A DNA stretch of 64,000 nt from CBDUXP01 sp965371225 [NCBI: uncultured bacterium] (GTDB taxonomy: Bacteria; Abyssobacteria; SURF-5; CBDUXP01): assembly GCA_965371225.1 (NCBI GenBank), contig CBDUXP010000007.1:1-64000 (forward strand). The letters are read 5' to 3'. A model generated the notes under the pieces. That model searched no databases, had not been told where the DNA came from, and saw nothing but the letters and a program-made list of their open reading frames with translations. Positions 43,780 to 53,049 of the stretch are shown here, in pieces. Each line of letters opens with the position of its first letter. Position 1 is the stretch's first letter. The position numbers and the translations under genes are program-made.

Positions 43780-45408
43780 ATGCGCGCCTGGCGGGGAGAC
43801 CTGCGCACTTACATTCTCGTGTGCTGTGCGGCCGGAGTGCTGCCGCTGTTGGGCTGCAATTCGACACCGAAGGCTGGGTTCAGCCTGGCCAACCTGCCCG
43901 CGGCGGGGATGCATGAGGAGCCCCTGCCCAGTATCGCCGAGGCTCGGGCGGCGCCGCGCGTGCTGGTGCTGCCGCTGGCGGACCGGGCCGCGCCCAATCG
44001 CATCGGGCGGATGCACAATGCGATCGACGATCTCATTCGGCGCGACCTGATGCTGCTGCCGGAACTCTCGGTGTTTCCGGATAACGCGGTCCCGATCCCC
44101 CTGGCCTCCCTCTATGCCGAAGAGTACCGCGCGCTGGACACCGCGCTCTGGGCGGGGGAACGGGCGGGGGCCACCCACGTGCTCATCGGCGAGATCGCCG
44201 CGCGTGGGGAGCAGATCGTCGTGGAAATTGATCTGATCGACATGCAAGCCCGCGAGATCACGAACTCGGTCCGCGTGCAGGCGGGCCCCAGGCGCATCGA
44301 CAAGGAACTGCCGCGCTTGCGGCGGACGGTGATGGAGTTTTTCCGGGACGATTCTGCCCCCCTGAAGAAGACGGTGCCGGGCTTCACGCCCCCCCACGCC
44401 GTGCTCGAGGATTGCGGCTACGGCCAGAACCGCCTCGCCAACGGGGAGTACAGCCAAGCCCTCATCGACTTCTACGCGGCGGCGAAGCACAAGCGGCCGT
44501 ACGCGGGCGCGTACGTGGGGATCGCGGAGACGCAACTCCTCCTGGGCGGGTTAGACCTGTCGGATCGCGCGTTCGGGGTCGCGCTCGAGCGGGATCCGGA
44601 CTACGTGGAGGTGTACTGGCGGTACGCGGTCATGCGCATCCGCGTGCGCGGCGGCGGCCCCGAAGCGCTGGCGCTGTGTCAGCGGGCGTCATTGCGCGCG
44701 CCCCTGTTCGGTCCCGCACACTTGACGCTGGGGACCCTGTGGTTTGCGGAGAAGCAGTACGAGCACGCCGACCGGCACTTCGAACTCGCCGCCACCCTGC
44801 TGCCGAACTCCCTGTGGCCCATCTACAATCACGCGCACGTGCGGCGGGTCCAGGGGGACCTGGCGGGCGCGCGCGCCGCCCTGGAACGCGCCCTGGATCT
44901 CGGCCCCCGGCAGCCGCGAATCCATTTCGACCTCGGTCAGCTCCTCCAAGAGCAAGGCGACGACAAGGGCGCGCTGGAACGGTTCAAGAGCGCCGTCAAC
45001 TACGACCCGCAGAATCCGCTGTTCCGCTACCACACGGCCGTCCTCTTCGAACGCCTGGGCCAGGCGGACGAGGCGTTGGCGGCGTACCAGGCGGCGATGG
45101 CGATCCCCTTTCGCCACGAGTGGCTCCACCGGAAGCTCGCCGAAGCGTTTCTGCGCCTGAAGCGCCTGCAGGAGGCCGAGCGCACGCTGGCGGCCGGGTA
45201 CGCGGACGGCATTCGTGATCCCGAGCATGTGCTCCTGTACGCGAGCGTGCTCCTGCAGCGCGGGCAGAAAAACCACTTGCGACGGCGGGATTATTCGACG
45301 CGGGCCGGCAACCTGCTCCTCCCGCTACGGGACATGGAGATGACGGCTACGCAGCAGGCGCGGGCGGAGGAATTGGCGGAAGCCGCCGTCCGCATGGGGA
45401 CGCGCTAG
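43780..45408 (+). CDS. TPR-repeat lipoprotein
   Basis: A 542-residue lipoprotein. The signal ends in GVLPLLGC. A GNA1162/TolB-N-like alpha/beta domain follows (about 60-190: RVLVLPLADRAAPNR, THVLIGEIAARG, IDLIDMQARE), then eight or so tetratricopeptide units (about 215-520), for example YSQALIDFYAAAKHKRPYAG and PRIHFDLGQLLQEQGDDKGA. It is likely a periplasmic or outer-membrane scaffold. Its stop codon overlaps that of convergent pilT in a CTAG tetramer. The long open frame continuing upstream of the ATG, inside the mrfA gene, is a GC-frame artefact. Confidence 0.88.
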   Translation: MRAWRGDLRTYILVCCAAGVLPLLGCNSTPKAGFSLANLPAAGMHEEPLPSIAEARAAPRVLVLPLADRAAPNRIGRMHNAIDDLIRRDLMLLPELSVFPDNAVPIPLASLYAEEYRALDTALWAGERAGATHVLIGEIAARGEQIVVEIDLIDMQAREITNSVRVQAGPRRIDKELPRLRRTVMEFFRDDSAPLKKTVPGFTPPHAVLEDCGYGQNRLANGEYSQALIDFYAAAKHKRPYAGAYVGIAETQLLLGGLDLSDRAFGVALERDPDYVEVYWRYAVMRIRVRGGGPEALALCQRASLRAPLFGPAHLTLGTLWFAEKQYEHADRHFELAATLLPNSLWPIYNHAHVRRVQGDLAGARAALERALDLGPRQPRIHFDLGQLLQEQGDDKGALERFKSAVNYDPQNPLFRYHTAVLFERLGQADEALAAYQAAMAIPFRHEWLHRKLAEAFLRLKRLQEAERTLAAGYADGIRDPEHVLLYASVLLQRGQKNHLRRRDYSTRAGNLLLPLRDMEMTATQQARAEELAEAAVRMGTR

Positions 45409-46541
45409 CGTCGGCCCGAGCGCCGGCCGGCGTCGCCGGCCAGGAGCTGCTCCGCCAGCGCGACGAAGTTCCCCGGCTCATTCGAAGAGCGCATAGCCAA
45501 GTCACGGTCGATGAGACCTGCCACGTACAGTTGCGCCAGGTGTTGTTCGAGCGTAATCATCCCTTCGCCCGACGCCACTTCCATGGCCGTATACACCTGA
45601 TGCACTTTCGAGTCGCGAATGAGCGACTGAATCCCAGTATTCATAATCATGATCTCGCGAACGGCGATGCGCCCCTGATCCTGGTCCGCCCGCGGAAGCA
45701 GAATCTGGGCTAACACGGCGCGCAGCGTGGAGGAGAGCTGCTGCCGGACCTGTTCCTGATGATCCCCGGGGAACACATCGATCACGCGGTTGATCGTGTC
45801 CACGGCGCCGTTGGTGTGCAGCGTCGCGAACACCAAATGCCCCGTTTCCGCAATGGTCAGTGCCGCAGTGATCGTCTCCAAGTCGCGAATCTCCCCGATC
45901 AGCACCACGTCCGGATCCTGCCGCAGGACCCGGCGCAGCCCCTCCGTGAACGACTCGGTATGCGTGCCGATCTCCCGTTGATTGATCATCGCACGTTTGT
46001 CCTCAAAGCTGAACTCGATGGGATCTTCGAGGGTGACGATGTGGCATCGCCGCGTCCGGTTGATGTGCTCCAACATGGCCGCGAGGGTCGTGGACTTGCC
46101 GGAGCCGGTCGGGCCGCACACCAGCACGAGCCCATTGCGAATCTCGGTCAGCCCCGCCACTATCTGCGGCAATCCCAGGTCGGCCATGCTGGGAATGCGC
46201 GTGGGCACCGGCCGCAGGGCCGCCGTCACGCCATGATCGTTGCGCGAGACGTTCACCCGAAAGCGCCCAAGACTCGGGACCGCATACGTGAAGTCGAGTT
46301 CGTTGTGCTGCTCGAAGTACGACCGATGGTGGTCGGACAGGAAGCTGTAGATCAACTTGGTGCAGGCCTTTTCATCCAGCTTCGGGAGTTGCTTGTGGGC
46401 ACGCAACTCGCCATCCAGCCGAAAGAGCGGCGAGCGATCCGGGGTGAGATGGATGTCCGACGCGCCGGCCCGCTTCGAGGCGCGCAAGACGGTGGCAATG
46501 TCCAGATCCTCTTGCTCGATGGGGTCCCGGCGCTCGTTCAT
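45405..46541 (-). CDS. pilT: Type IV pilus retraction ATPase PilT
   Basis: A 378-residue GspE/PilT family ATPase that powers pilus retraction at the inner membrane. Walker A is GPTGSGKST (143-151), the Asp box is LEDPIEF, Walker B is DPDVVLIGEIRD, the His box is FATLHTNGAVD, and the PilT signature region corresponding to AIRNLIRE is GIQSLIRDSKVHQ. No other pilus gene is within the window. Its start overlaps the stop of an acyl-CoA dehydrogenase-like gene, an odd partner. Confidence 0.94.
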   Translation of the reverse strand: MNERRDPIEQEDLDIATVLRASKRAGASDIHLTPDRSPLFRLDGELRAHKQLPKLDEKACTKLIYSFLSDHHRSYFEQHNELDFTYAVPSLGRFRVNVSRNDHGVTAALRPVPTRIPSMADLGLPQIVAGLTEIRNGLVLVCGPTGSGKSTTLAAMLEHINRTRRCHIVTLEDPIEFSFEDKRAMINQREIGTHTESFTEGLRRVLRQDPDVVLIGEIRDLETITAALTIAETGHLVFATLHTNGAVDTINRVIDVFPGDHQEQVRQQLSSTLRAVLAQILLPRADQDQGRIAVREIMIMNTGIQSLIRDSKVHQVYTAMEVASGEGMITLEQHLAQLYVAGLIDRDLAMRSSNEPGNFVALAEQLLAGDAGRRSGRR

Positions 46542-47707
46542 GCGTTACCTCGGCCCGCGCCGGCCAAGCGGGCACCCCGCTGGGCCCGCCGAATGGCCCG
46601 GACGCGGCCGGCGATGCTCCCGAGCCCGGCTTCGCGCCGCGCCACGCTGATCGGGGCGTCATCGTCCGCGGGACAGTTTTCCCATGCCGCCGCAATGGCC
46701 TCACCCCCGCGGCGGCATGCGTCGTGCGCGGCGTCCAGCAGTGCGCCGACGCTGTCCTCACCTTCCACCCCCGCATCGCGCAAAGCCACGATGGTCAGGC
46801 CCAGCAGGCGCGCGGCCGCCAAGGCGGATTGGGCCTGCGCAATGGGCGTCGCCTCTTCCCCGCCGGTGGCTGCCGAGGCGCCGGGGGGCCCGGCCAGCGT
46901 CTCGTTCAACTGCCACGCCAGCAGTCCGCTGAACAGGCCGCACCCAAACGTGTCTTCGTGGTCCCGGAAGTTCCGGACCATCCCGCGGTAGGCGGTGTCC
47001 TTTGGGCCAATGAGGTTTCCCGCAGGCACGGCGCACCGCTCGAGTTGCACTTGTGCGTGCGGAGAGGTCTCGAGGAAGCCCAGGTCCATGGGAGGGCTGA
47101 TTTCCACCCCGGGCCAGTCCCGCTCGACGATGAACGCACTGATGCCCCGCAGCGGGCCGGTGTCGTCCGTCACCGCGATCACGATAAGCAGATCGCTTTC
47201 CGGCCCGTTCGTGATGTACGCCTTCTGGCCCGTCAGGAAATAGGTGTCGCCTTCCAGCTCGGCGCGCGTTTTGAGGTGCCGGGGATGGGCGCCGGTCTCC
47301 GGTTCGGACACGGCCAAGCAGATAAGGGACTCGCCGTTGAGCAGGCGCGGGAGGTAGCGTTCCCGTTGCGCGTCAGTGGCATACGGCAGGAACAAGTTGG
47401 ACACTACCTGATTGTGGATATTCAGCGACACCCCCAGGCCCAGGTCCTGGCCGTGCTCCACCATCGCCTCCAGCGCGAGCAGCAGGCTGCGCGCATCCCG
47501 GCCCGTGCCGCCCTGGTCCTCCGGCACCAACACGCCCGTAAATCCCGCCGCGGCCAGACGCCGCCACAGATCCCGGTCGAACCGTCGCGCCCGCGCCCGC
47601 TCAGCCCGGGTGGGCGCCACCGCCTCCTCCGCCAACCGTGCCATAGCCTCGCGGAATTGCAGATGCTCCGGAGTCAGGAGGCCCGTTGCCAGAGCCACGT
47701 CGTACAT
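46538..47707 (-). CDS. Divergent acyl-CoA dehydrogenase-like protein
   Basis: A 389-residue protein. The N-terminal and middle domains are acyl-CoA dehydrogenase-like (LIPAPEDQGGTGRDARS-like region LVPEDQGGTGRD, AVSEPETGAHP, KAYITNGPESDLL). The C-terminal helical domain is not conserved: the catalytic Glu-Arg pair is replaced by DHEDTFG and the FHGGYG motif is missing. After about 265 it becomes an Ala-rich stretch. FAD binding and catalysis are therefore doubtful. It may be a decaying enzyme or one with a new, perhaps regulatory, use. The stop overlaps the pilT start. TAGACT lies 6 bases before the ATG. Confidence 0.82.
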   Translation of the reverse strand: MYDVALATGLLTPEHLQFREAMARLAEEAVAPTRAERARARRFDRDLWRRLAAAGFTGVLVPEDQGGTGRDARSLLLALEAMVEHGQDLGLGVSLNIHNQVVSNLFLPYATDAQRERYLPRLLNGESLICLAVSEPETGAHPRHLKTRAELEGDTYFLTGQKAYITNGPESDLLIVIAVTDDTGPLRGISAFIVERDWPGVEISPPMDLGFLETSPHAQVQLERCAVPAGNLIGPKDTAYRGMVRNFRDHEDTFGCGLFSGLLAWQLNETLAGPPGASAATGGEEATPIAQAQSALAAARLLGLTIVALRDAGVEGEDSVGALLDAAHDACRRGGEAIAAAWENCPADDDAPISVARREAGLGSIAGRVRAIRRAQRGARLAGAGRGNA

Positions 47708-47713
47708 GGTCCT

Positions 47714-47719
47714 AGTCTA
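47714..47719 (-). promoter_or_regulatory. -10 box abutting 47707 start
   Basis: TAGACT on the minus strand ends 6 bases before the ATG. It overlaps the stop codon of the gene upstream (47717). No good -35 hexamer. Confidence 0.3.
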
Positions 47720-49045
47720 CTGGACCGTCGGATTGGAAAGCTCCGGCACGTGGTCCGCAAGAGGGGACGGGGGTGCCGGCGCCGTCGCGCGCCAGAAGGC
47801 ATAGCCCGCGGCCCGCATCGGGATCGCTTCCAGCGTGAACCACCCGGCGGCGAGGCCGCTGCCCAGCAGGCCGGCACCCACGGCCCCCCGCACCATGACT
47901 CCCAACTGCCGCTTGCGCACGGCGCGCCAGGGAACCACCAGGAGGCCGAGGGCGCAGAGCGTCAGGGCGCCGCCCAACAGCAGGACGATCTCCCCCGCCT
48001 GCCCCGATTCCATCAACAGCCGCCATCCTGCGAGCGTGCCCGGGACGAGGTGCTCGATCGGGGGTGGGGGCGGCGCCACGTCGTAGGGTGCAGGGAGCGC
48101 CGCGGTCGAGACGCGCGTGAGCGTGGTGCCGATGGCGGGATGATCCGTCAGGGGTTGGGGCGGCGCACCGGGCACGGGCACGGGATCCGTAAAGATCTGT
48201 TCCGGTGGAGTGGTCACCTGCCAGGTGATCTCCCGACCCGGGCGCATCCAGACGAGATCGATCCGACCCGCGCCGCCGGCCGCTCCCGCCTCATCCCATG
48301 GCGCACCGCGCGCGGCCGCCGCGTTCGGCTGGTGGGCCTGGCCGCGCAAGAGACGATAGAACGCGGACTGGCGCATGAAGTTGAAGTCGCCGACCACGAT
48401 GGCGGGCGCGTGCCCAGCGCGGGCGGCCACGGCATGGCGGAGGGTGTGCACCTGATGCCAGCGGTCGTACGCGTACTGGTCGTCCATCTCATCCCCACCG
48501 GGCGGGCGGGCCTGATAGCGCGCGTGCAGGTGCGTCACGCCAAACCAGAGGGGCCCGTCGGGAAGGTCCAGGCGCACCACCCCGATCCCCTTCCCGCCCC
48601 ACCAGTCACCATGCCAAATCTTCCAGGGCTTCCCGTTGACCGGAAAAGACGTGTAGTGCCGCTCACCAATGGGATACCGGGACAGCACCAGCAATCCACT
48701 TTCCCCCTCATCCGTGGCGAAATCCGCCTGATACGGAAAATGATCGGCCACCGCCTGCCGCAAGGCCAGCCGCGGGACGGCTGCCCACACCTCTTGCAAC
48801 CCCACCACGTGCAGGTCGCTGGCGATGAGGCGCTCGGCCAAGGCGGCGAAGCGCTCGTCGATAAAGGTGGACACCCGGGGAATGCCCCACATGTTGATGG
48901 TCGCCACCCGCAAGGTTGCGGAAACCGGGCGGGGCGCAGGCGGAGGTTCGGCGCGCGCCCCCTCATCGCCGCCTTGGGCGTGGAGCGTGACGGGCCGCAT
49001 GAACGCGAAACTCCCGGCGACGAGAAGCACAACAAGCGGCCGCAT
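47717..49045 (-). CDS. Endonuclease/exonuclease/phosphatase fold hydrolase, nSMase-like
   Basis: A 442-residue protein with a signal peptide (ends near LHAQ) and an extracytoplasmic metal-dependent phosphodiesterase domain. Motifs are VATINMWGIP, DLHVVGLQEVW, FGVTHLHARYQ, AIVVGDFNFMR, RIDLVWMRPG and TDHPAIG (catalytic His). The C-terminal region (about 335-425) holds two or three helices. The layout of an EEP domain plus C-terminal membrane helices resembles neutral sphingomyelinase SMPD2, so a phospholipid or sphingolipid head-group substrate is plausible; bacterial nuclease relatives are an alternative. Confidence 0.85.
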   Translation of the reverse strand: MRPLVVLLVAGSFAFMRPVTLHAQGGDEGARAEPPPAPRPVSATLRVATINMWGIPRVSTFIDERFAALAERLIASDLHVVGLQEVWAAVPRLALRQAVADHFPYQADFATDEGESGLLVLSRYPIGERHYTSFPVNGKPWKIWHGDWWGGKGIGVVRLDLPDGPLWFGVTHLHARYQARPPGGDEMDDQYAYDRWHQVHTLRHAVAARAGHAPAIVVGDFNFMRQSAFYRLLRGQAHQPNAAAARGAPWDEAGAAGGAGRIDLVWMRPGREITWQVTTPPEQIFTDPVPVPGAPPQPLTDHPAIGTTLTRVSTAALPAPYDVAPPPPPIEHLVPGTLAGWRLLMESGQAGEIVLLLGGALTLCALGLLVVPWRAVRKRQLGVMVRGAVGAGLLGSGLAAGWFTLEAIPMRAAGYAFWRATAPAPPSPLADHVPELSNPTVQ

Positions 49046-49107
49046 GGCGCGCCTAGCCTACACGAGCAGCGGGCGGAGGCGGCGATTCATGCTAGGCTGC
49101 GCCGGTT

Positions 49108-50079
49108 ATGGCGCGACGGAACACTACGCTCACCGCCGTCGCGGGCCTGCGCGTCGGCCAGTGGACGGATGCTGACGCGCTCACCGGCTGCACGGTGGTG
49201 GTGTGCGACGTGCCCACGGTTTGCGGGGTGGACGTGCGCGGCTCGGCGACGGGCACGCGTGAGATCGAACTCTGCCGCCCGCCTCACGTAGCCGACTGCA
49301 TCGATGCGCTCGTGCTCTCCGGCGGCAGTGCCTTCGGCCTCGCCGCAGCCGACGGCGTGCAGCAGGAGTTGGAGCGAGACGGTCGGGGCTTCGCAGTGGG
49401 CGACGTACGGATCCCGCTGGTTCCGGCGGCGATTCTGTTCGACCTGAGCATCGGCGCGGCGCACGTTCGCCCGGACGCGGAGGCCGGGGCCGCGGCCTAT
49501 CAGGCGGCCACGAACCGGCCGGTGCGGCAGGGCAACGTGGGTGCCGGTACCGGGGCGACAGTCGGCAAGATGGGTGGACTCGCGCGCGCCATGAAGGGGG
49601 GCCTGGGTTCCGCGGCGTTGCCCGTGGGGGGCAGTACCGTCGGCGCGCTCGTGGCGGTGAACGCCCTCGGCGACATTCGAGACCCGCGCACGGGCGCGAT
49701 CGTTGCAGGTCTGCGGCGCGCGAGCGGGCGGGGATTCGCCGACGCTGCCAAGACGCTGCGTGAGGCGGCCTCGCACCCGGTCCCGACGGGGGCGAACACG
49801 GTGATCGGGTGCGTGGCCACGGACGCGCGCCTGTCCAAGGACGAGGCGACCCTCTTGGCCCGGGCGGGGGCCACGGCTATCGCCAAATGCTGCTCCCCGG
49901 CCCATCTGCCGTCCGATGGAGACGTGGCGTTTGGACTGGGACATCGGGACGGTGACCGTCGCGTGCCCATCGCCCAGCTCGCTGCCGGGGCGACCGAGGC
50001 GATGGTGCGCGCGATACTGAACGCGGTCCGCTACGCCCGCCCCGCGGGAGGGGTGCCGGCAGCCGCGAAGGGCCGATGA
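49108..50079 (+). CDS. P1/S58 family peptidase (DmpA-like)
   Basis: A 323-residue enzyme of the DmpA/L-aminopeptidase family, which self-cleaves to expose an N-terminal nucleophile. The conserved region NTVIGCVATDARLSKDE contains the expected cleavage and nucleophile site (Thr in GANTVIG), and DALVLSGGSAFGLAAADGV and GAGTGATVGK are family signatures. TAGGCT lies 9 bases upstream, so the leader is very short. The stop codon overlaps the sfsA start (ATGA). Substrates are N-terminal amino acid amides or small peptides in characterised members. Confidence 0.9.
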   Translation: MARRNTTLTAVAGLRVGQWTDADALTGCTVVVCDVPTVCGVDVRGSATGTREIELCRPPHVADCIDALVLSGGSAFGLAAADGVQQELERDGRGFAVGDVRIPLVPAAILFDLSIGAAHVRPDAEAGAAAYQAATNRPVRQGNVGAGTGATVGKMGGLARAMKGGLGSAALPVGGSTVGALVAVNALGDIRDPRTGAIVAGLRRASGRGFADAAKTLREAASHPVPTGANTVIGCVATDARLSKDEATLLARAGATAIAKCCSPAHLPSDGDVAFGLGHRDGDRRVPIAQLAAGATEAMVRAILNAVRYARPAGGVPAAAKGR

Positions 50080-50768
50080 AGCTCCCCGCATCGCGCCCGG
50101 CCATCTTCCTCGAACGGGTGAACCGGTTCACCGCCCTGGTGAGCGTCGACGGGGAACCCGCCGTCGCGCACGTGCCGCACACGGGCCGGTTGCGGGAACT
50201 CTTGCAGTTGGGGGCGGCATGCCGCGTCGTGCCGGCGCCGGAAAATGGGAACCGGAAGACGGACTGGGACCTGCTCCTCGTGCGCCACCACCGGCGGTGG
50301 GTGTGCATCGACACGCGCTGGGCGAACGCGCTCGTCGCAGCCGGCCTCCAGCAGGGCGCGCTGCCGGGGTTCGCCGCGTGGCCGCAGGTGGAAGCGGAGG
50401 TGCGCGTCGGGAGCCAGCGGCTGGACTTCCGCGTGAGCAACGGCCGGGATGACTGTTACATCGAAGTGAAGTGCGTCACCCTGGTGGAGGAGGGCACGGC
50501 GCTCTTTCCCGACGCGCCGACCAAGCGGGGGACGGAGCACCTCTGGCGGCTGAGCGAACTCGCCGCCGACGGGCACGGCGCCGCGCTGGTGTTTGTCCTG
50601 TTGCGCAACGATGCGGAGGAACTGCTCCCGCACCGGGAACACGATCCGGCTTTTGCCGCCGCGCTAGCCGGGGCGCGCCGGGCAGGTGTCCGGCTGCAAG
50701 CCTGGACGACGGAGGTGCGGCCGCGCACCATGACCTTGGCACGCACCATCCCCGTCCTGTGCGCGTAG
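50076..50768 (+). CDS. sfsA: SfsA family nuclease-like DNA-binding protein
   Basis: A 230-residue SfsA protein. It has HVPHTGRLRELL near the N-terminus (canonical HxPNTGRL, here His for Asn), RLDFRVSNG, YIEVKCVTLVEEG and FPDAPTKRGTEHL. The family was named sugar fermentation stimulation protein; it has a nuclease-like fold and DNA-binding activity but its true role is unsettled. It is coupled by a 4-base overlap to the peptidase gene. Confidence 0.92.
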   Translation: MKLPASRPAIFLERVNRFTALVSVDGEPAVAHVPHTGRLRELLQLGAACRVVPAPENGNRKTDWDLLLVRHHRRWVCIDTRWANALVAAGLQQGALPGFAAWPQVEAEVRVGSQRLDFRVSNGRDDCYIEVKCVTLVEEGTALFPDAPTKRGTEHLWRLSELAADGHGAALVFVLLRNDAEELLPHREHDPAFAAALAGARRAGVRLQAWTTEVRPRTMTLARTIPVLCA

Positions 50769-50775
50769 GCCGCCG

Positions 50776-52428
50776 CTAGACCAGCTTCCCCGTGAGACGC
50801 GCCTCGGCGACGTTACCCATGAACGCACGCATGCTGTTGAGGTAGTCGATGGAATCGTCGAGCACCTGCTCGGCGGGGATGTTCGTCTCCCCTTTGACCA
50901 TGCGCTCCACGTGCTCATCCTTCAAGCGCGCGGCGAGCGCCTTGATCTCGTCGGTCAGCTTCAGCACGTGCTTGGCTCGGACGATACCGTCCCCGGGACC
51001 AACGATGGCCGCGCGCAATTCCTCCATGGCGCGAAGCGTAAGGCCCGACACCTCCTGAAAGTGTTCCATGACGGCGGGATCGTACACGGCTTCGAGACGC
51101 TGCTGCAGCCGCATGAGCCGCTCGCCGAAGTCCGATATCTTCTCGATGTCGTTTACCGCGTGGAAGATGCGCGGCAGGCGCAACGCATCGTCCGGGCTCA
51201 TTTCCTGCTGCGCGACTTCGTTGAGATAGCGGAATATTTCGACCTGCAGGGTATCGACGTTGTCTTCCAGCTTCTCCACTTCCTTCAGGTTGTCCTGGTT
51301 GTCCCGAATTCCCTGAATCGCCAACCCGAGCCCGTCGTGAGCCAACTCGAGCATGTGCCCGATCTCCCGCACGACGGCGTTCACCGCCAAGGTCGGGCTC
51401 TGGAGCAGGTTGCGATCCAGGTATTTGGGTCCCGCGAAGCCCACCTCCTTACCTTCGGCCACGCCCTTCGTGGCCAGCCAGGCCAATTGTCGGGTAAAGG
51501 GGAGGAAGACGAGCATATTGATGACGTTGAAGAGGGTGTGTGAGACGGCGATATGCGAGGTGATGGTGGCCTGGGAGAGGTCCCAGGGGGTGATGGCGTC
51601 CACCAGGGTGCGGAATACGCCGAACCAAATGAGCGGCAGGGCCCAGGCGGCGCCGAACAGGTTAAACAAGGTATGCGCCATGGCGGCCCGTTTCGCGTTC
51701 GCCGTCTCCACGCTGAGGGCCGCCAACTGCGCCGTGATCGTGGTGCCGATGTTGTCCCCGATCAGAATGGGGAGCGCCGCCTCGAACGAGATCTGCCCCT
51801 GCATCGCTAACAACTGGAGGATGGTGATCGTGGCACTGCTGCTCTGCAGCAGGACAGTGAAGACGATTCCGGCCACGAGACCGAGGAGCGGATACCGGGC
51901 GAAGTTGACGGTCGCCTCCCGCAGCAGATCGCTGTCCTTCAACGGCTCGAACCCGTCTTTCAAGAGGCTCAAACCCAGAAATAACACGCCGAACCCAAAG
52001 ATGAACTGCCCCGCGAAGCGCCACCGGTGCCGCTTCGCGTAGGAGCGCAGCAGCAAGCCCAATGCGATGGCCGGCATCGCGTACTTCGTGATTTTGAAGA
52101 CGGCGAGGACGGAGAAGAGGCTGACCAGCCAGGCGGTCGTGGTGGTGCCGATATTCGCGCCCATAATCACGCCGATGGCCTGCTTGAGATTCAGCAGGTT
52201 GGCGTTCACGAAGCCCACCACCAGCACGGTGGTGGCCGAACTGCTCTGCATCAGCGTGGTCATGGCAGTGCCCGCGAGGACCGCCACGATTCGGTTCCGC
52301 GTGAAGAAGCCGAGGACGCTCTTCAGTTGGTGGCTCGCCATGTTCTGGAGACCGTCGGCCATCTCCCGCATTCCGAAGAAGATCAGCGCGATACCACCCG
52401 CGGCCAGAAAGAGGACGCCCGTAATCAT
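50776..52428 (-). CDS. Na/Pi cotransporter family protein with PhoU domain
   Basis: A 550-residue inner-membrane protein. Two inverted Na/Pi repeats carry the QSSSATT motifs (TLMQSSSATTVLVVGFV and VLLQSSSATITILQLL) plus GANIGTTTTA and GDNIGTTITA. From about residue 340 a PhoU-like helical domain follows. This is the NptA/YjbB type, which exports or imports phosphate with sodium. The start is ATG 52428, directly at the first helix; the ribosome site is weak (GGAA). It lies 53 bases downstream of greA on the same strand. Confidence 0.93.
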   Translation of the reverse strand: MITGVLFLAAGGIALIFFGMREMADGLQNMASHQLKSVLGFFTRNRIVAVLAGTAMTTLMQSSSATTVLVVGFVNANLLNLKQAIGVIMGANIGTTTTAWLVSLFSVLAVFKITKYAMPAIALGLLLRSYAKRHRWRFAGQFIFGFGVLFLGLSLLKDGFEPLKDSDLLREATVNFARYPLLGLVAGIVFTVLLQSSSATITILQLLAMQGQISFEAALPILIGDNIGTTITAQLAALSVETANAKRAAMAHTLFNLFGAAWALPLIWFGVFRTLVDAITPWDLSQATITSHIAVSHTLFNVINMLVFLPFTRQLAWLATKGVAEGKEVGFAGPKYLDRNLLQSPTLAVNAVVREIGHMLELAHDGLGLAIQGIRDNQDNLKEVEKLEDNVDTLQVEIFRYLNEVAQQEMSPDDALRLPRIFHAVNDIEKISDFGERLMRLQQRLEAVYDPAVMEHFQEVSGLTLRAMEELRAAIVGPGDGIVRAKHVLKLTDEIKALAARLKDEHVERMVKGETNIPAEQVLDDSIDYLNSMRAFMGNVAEARLTGKLV

Positions 52429-52481
52429 GGGGTGGATTCCCGGTCCGCGGTCACGATGGAGGAGACCTCGTTGGGTGGTTT

Positions 52482-52952
52482 CTAGTGGGTGATCCCGAGC
52501 ACTTCGTAGTGCAGGGTGCCGGCCGGCACGGTGATCTCGACTTTTTCTCCCACCGCCGCGCCGAGCAACCCCCGACCGACGGGTGAGGAGGTGGAGATCT
52601 TGCCGTGCTTGAAGTCCGCTTCCGCCTCGCTCACCAGGTGATACACGAGTTCCTTGTCGCGCGTCAGGTCCCGAAGCGTGAGGGTGCATCCGACGCGCGC
52701 TTTATCATCCGCCGGCTTCTCCATGATGCGGGCCTGCGCCAGCGTCGTCTCCAACCCGGCGATGCGCTTCTCCAGAAACCCTTGGGCTTCCTTGGCCGCA
52801 TCGTACTCGGCGTTCTCACTCAGGTCCCCGTGCGCGCGCGCCTCCGCGATCGCCCGCACGATCTCCGGACGTTTGACGGACCGCAACTTGTGCAGATCGG
52901 CGATCAATTTCTCGCGGCCTTCCGGAGTCAGCCAGACGGGTTCATCACCCAC
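52482..52952 (-). CDS. greA: Transcription elongation factor GreA
   Basis: A 156-residue two-domain Gre factor that rescues backtracked RNA polymerase by stimulating transcript cleavage. The N-terminal coiled coil has the tip acidic residues in GDLSENAEYDAAKEAQ. The C-terminal domain includes ISTSSPVGRGLLGAAVGEKVEI. An AGGTGA ribosome site precedes the ATG and a good TTGCCG-TACCAT promoter lies 30 bases further upstream. Confidence 0.96.
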   Translation of the reverse strand: MGDEPVWLTPEGREKLIADLHKLRSVKRPEIVRAIAEARAHGDLSENAEYDAAKEAQGFLEKRIAGLETTLAQARIMEKPADDKARVGCTLTLRDLTRDKELVYHLVSEAEADFKHGKISTSSPVGRGLLGAAVGEKVEITVPAGTLHYEVLGITH

Positions 52953-52981
52953 AGGTCACCTCATTGCTCGCAAGCGGGGCA

Positions 52982-53010
52982 ATGGTAGCGGACCCCCCGG
53001 CGCACGGCAA
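52982..53010 (-). promoter_or_regulatory. Promoter of greA
   Basis: On the minus strand TTGCCG, exactly 17 bases, TACCAT, followed by a 30-base leader with GAGGTGA. Confidence 0.7.
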
Positions 53011-53037
53011 GCCGCACGTCCGCCGGCGACCGCCCGG

Positions 53038-53043
53038 TATACT
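53038..53043 (+). promoter_or_regulatory. -10 box of 35-residue membrane peptide gene
   Basis: TATACT ends 6 bases before the GTG at 53050. It is divergent from the greA promoter. No -35 hexamer. Confidence 0.4.
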
Positions 53044-53049
53044 TGGGGT

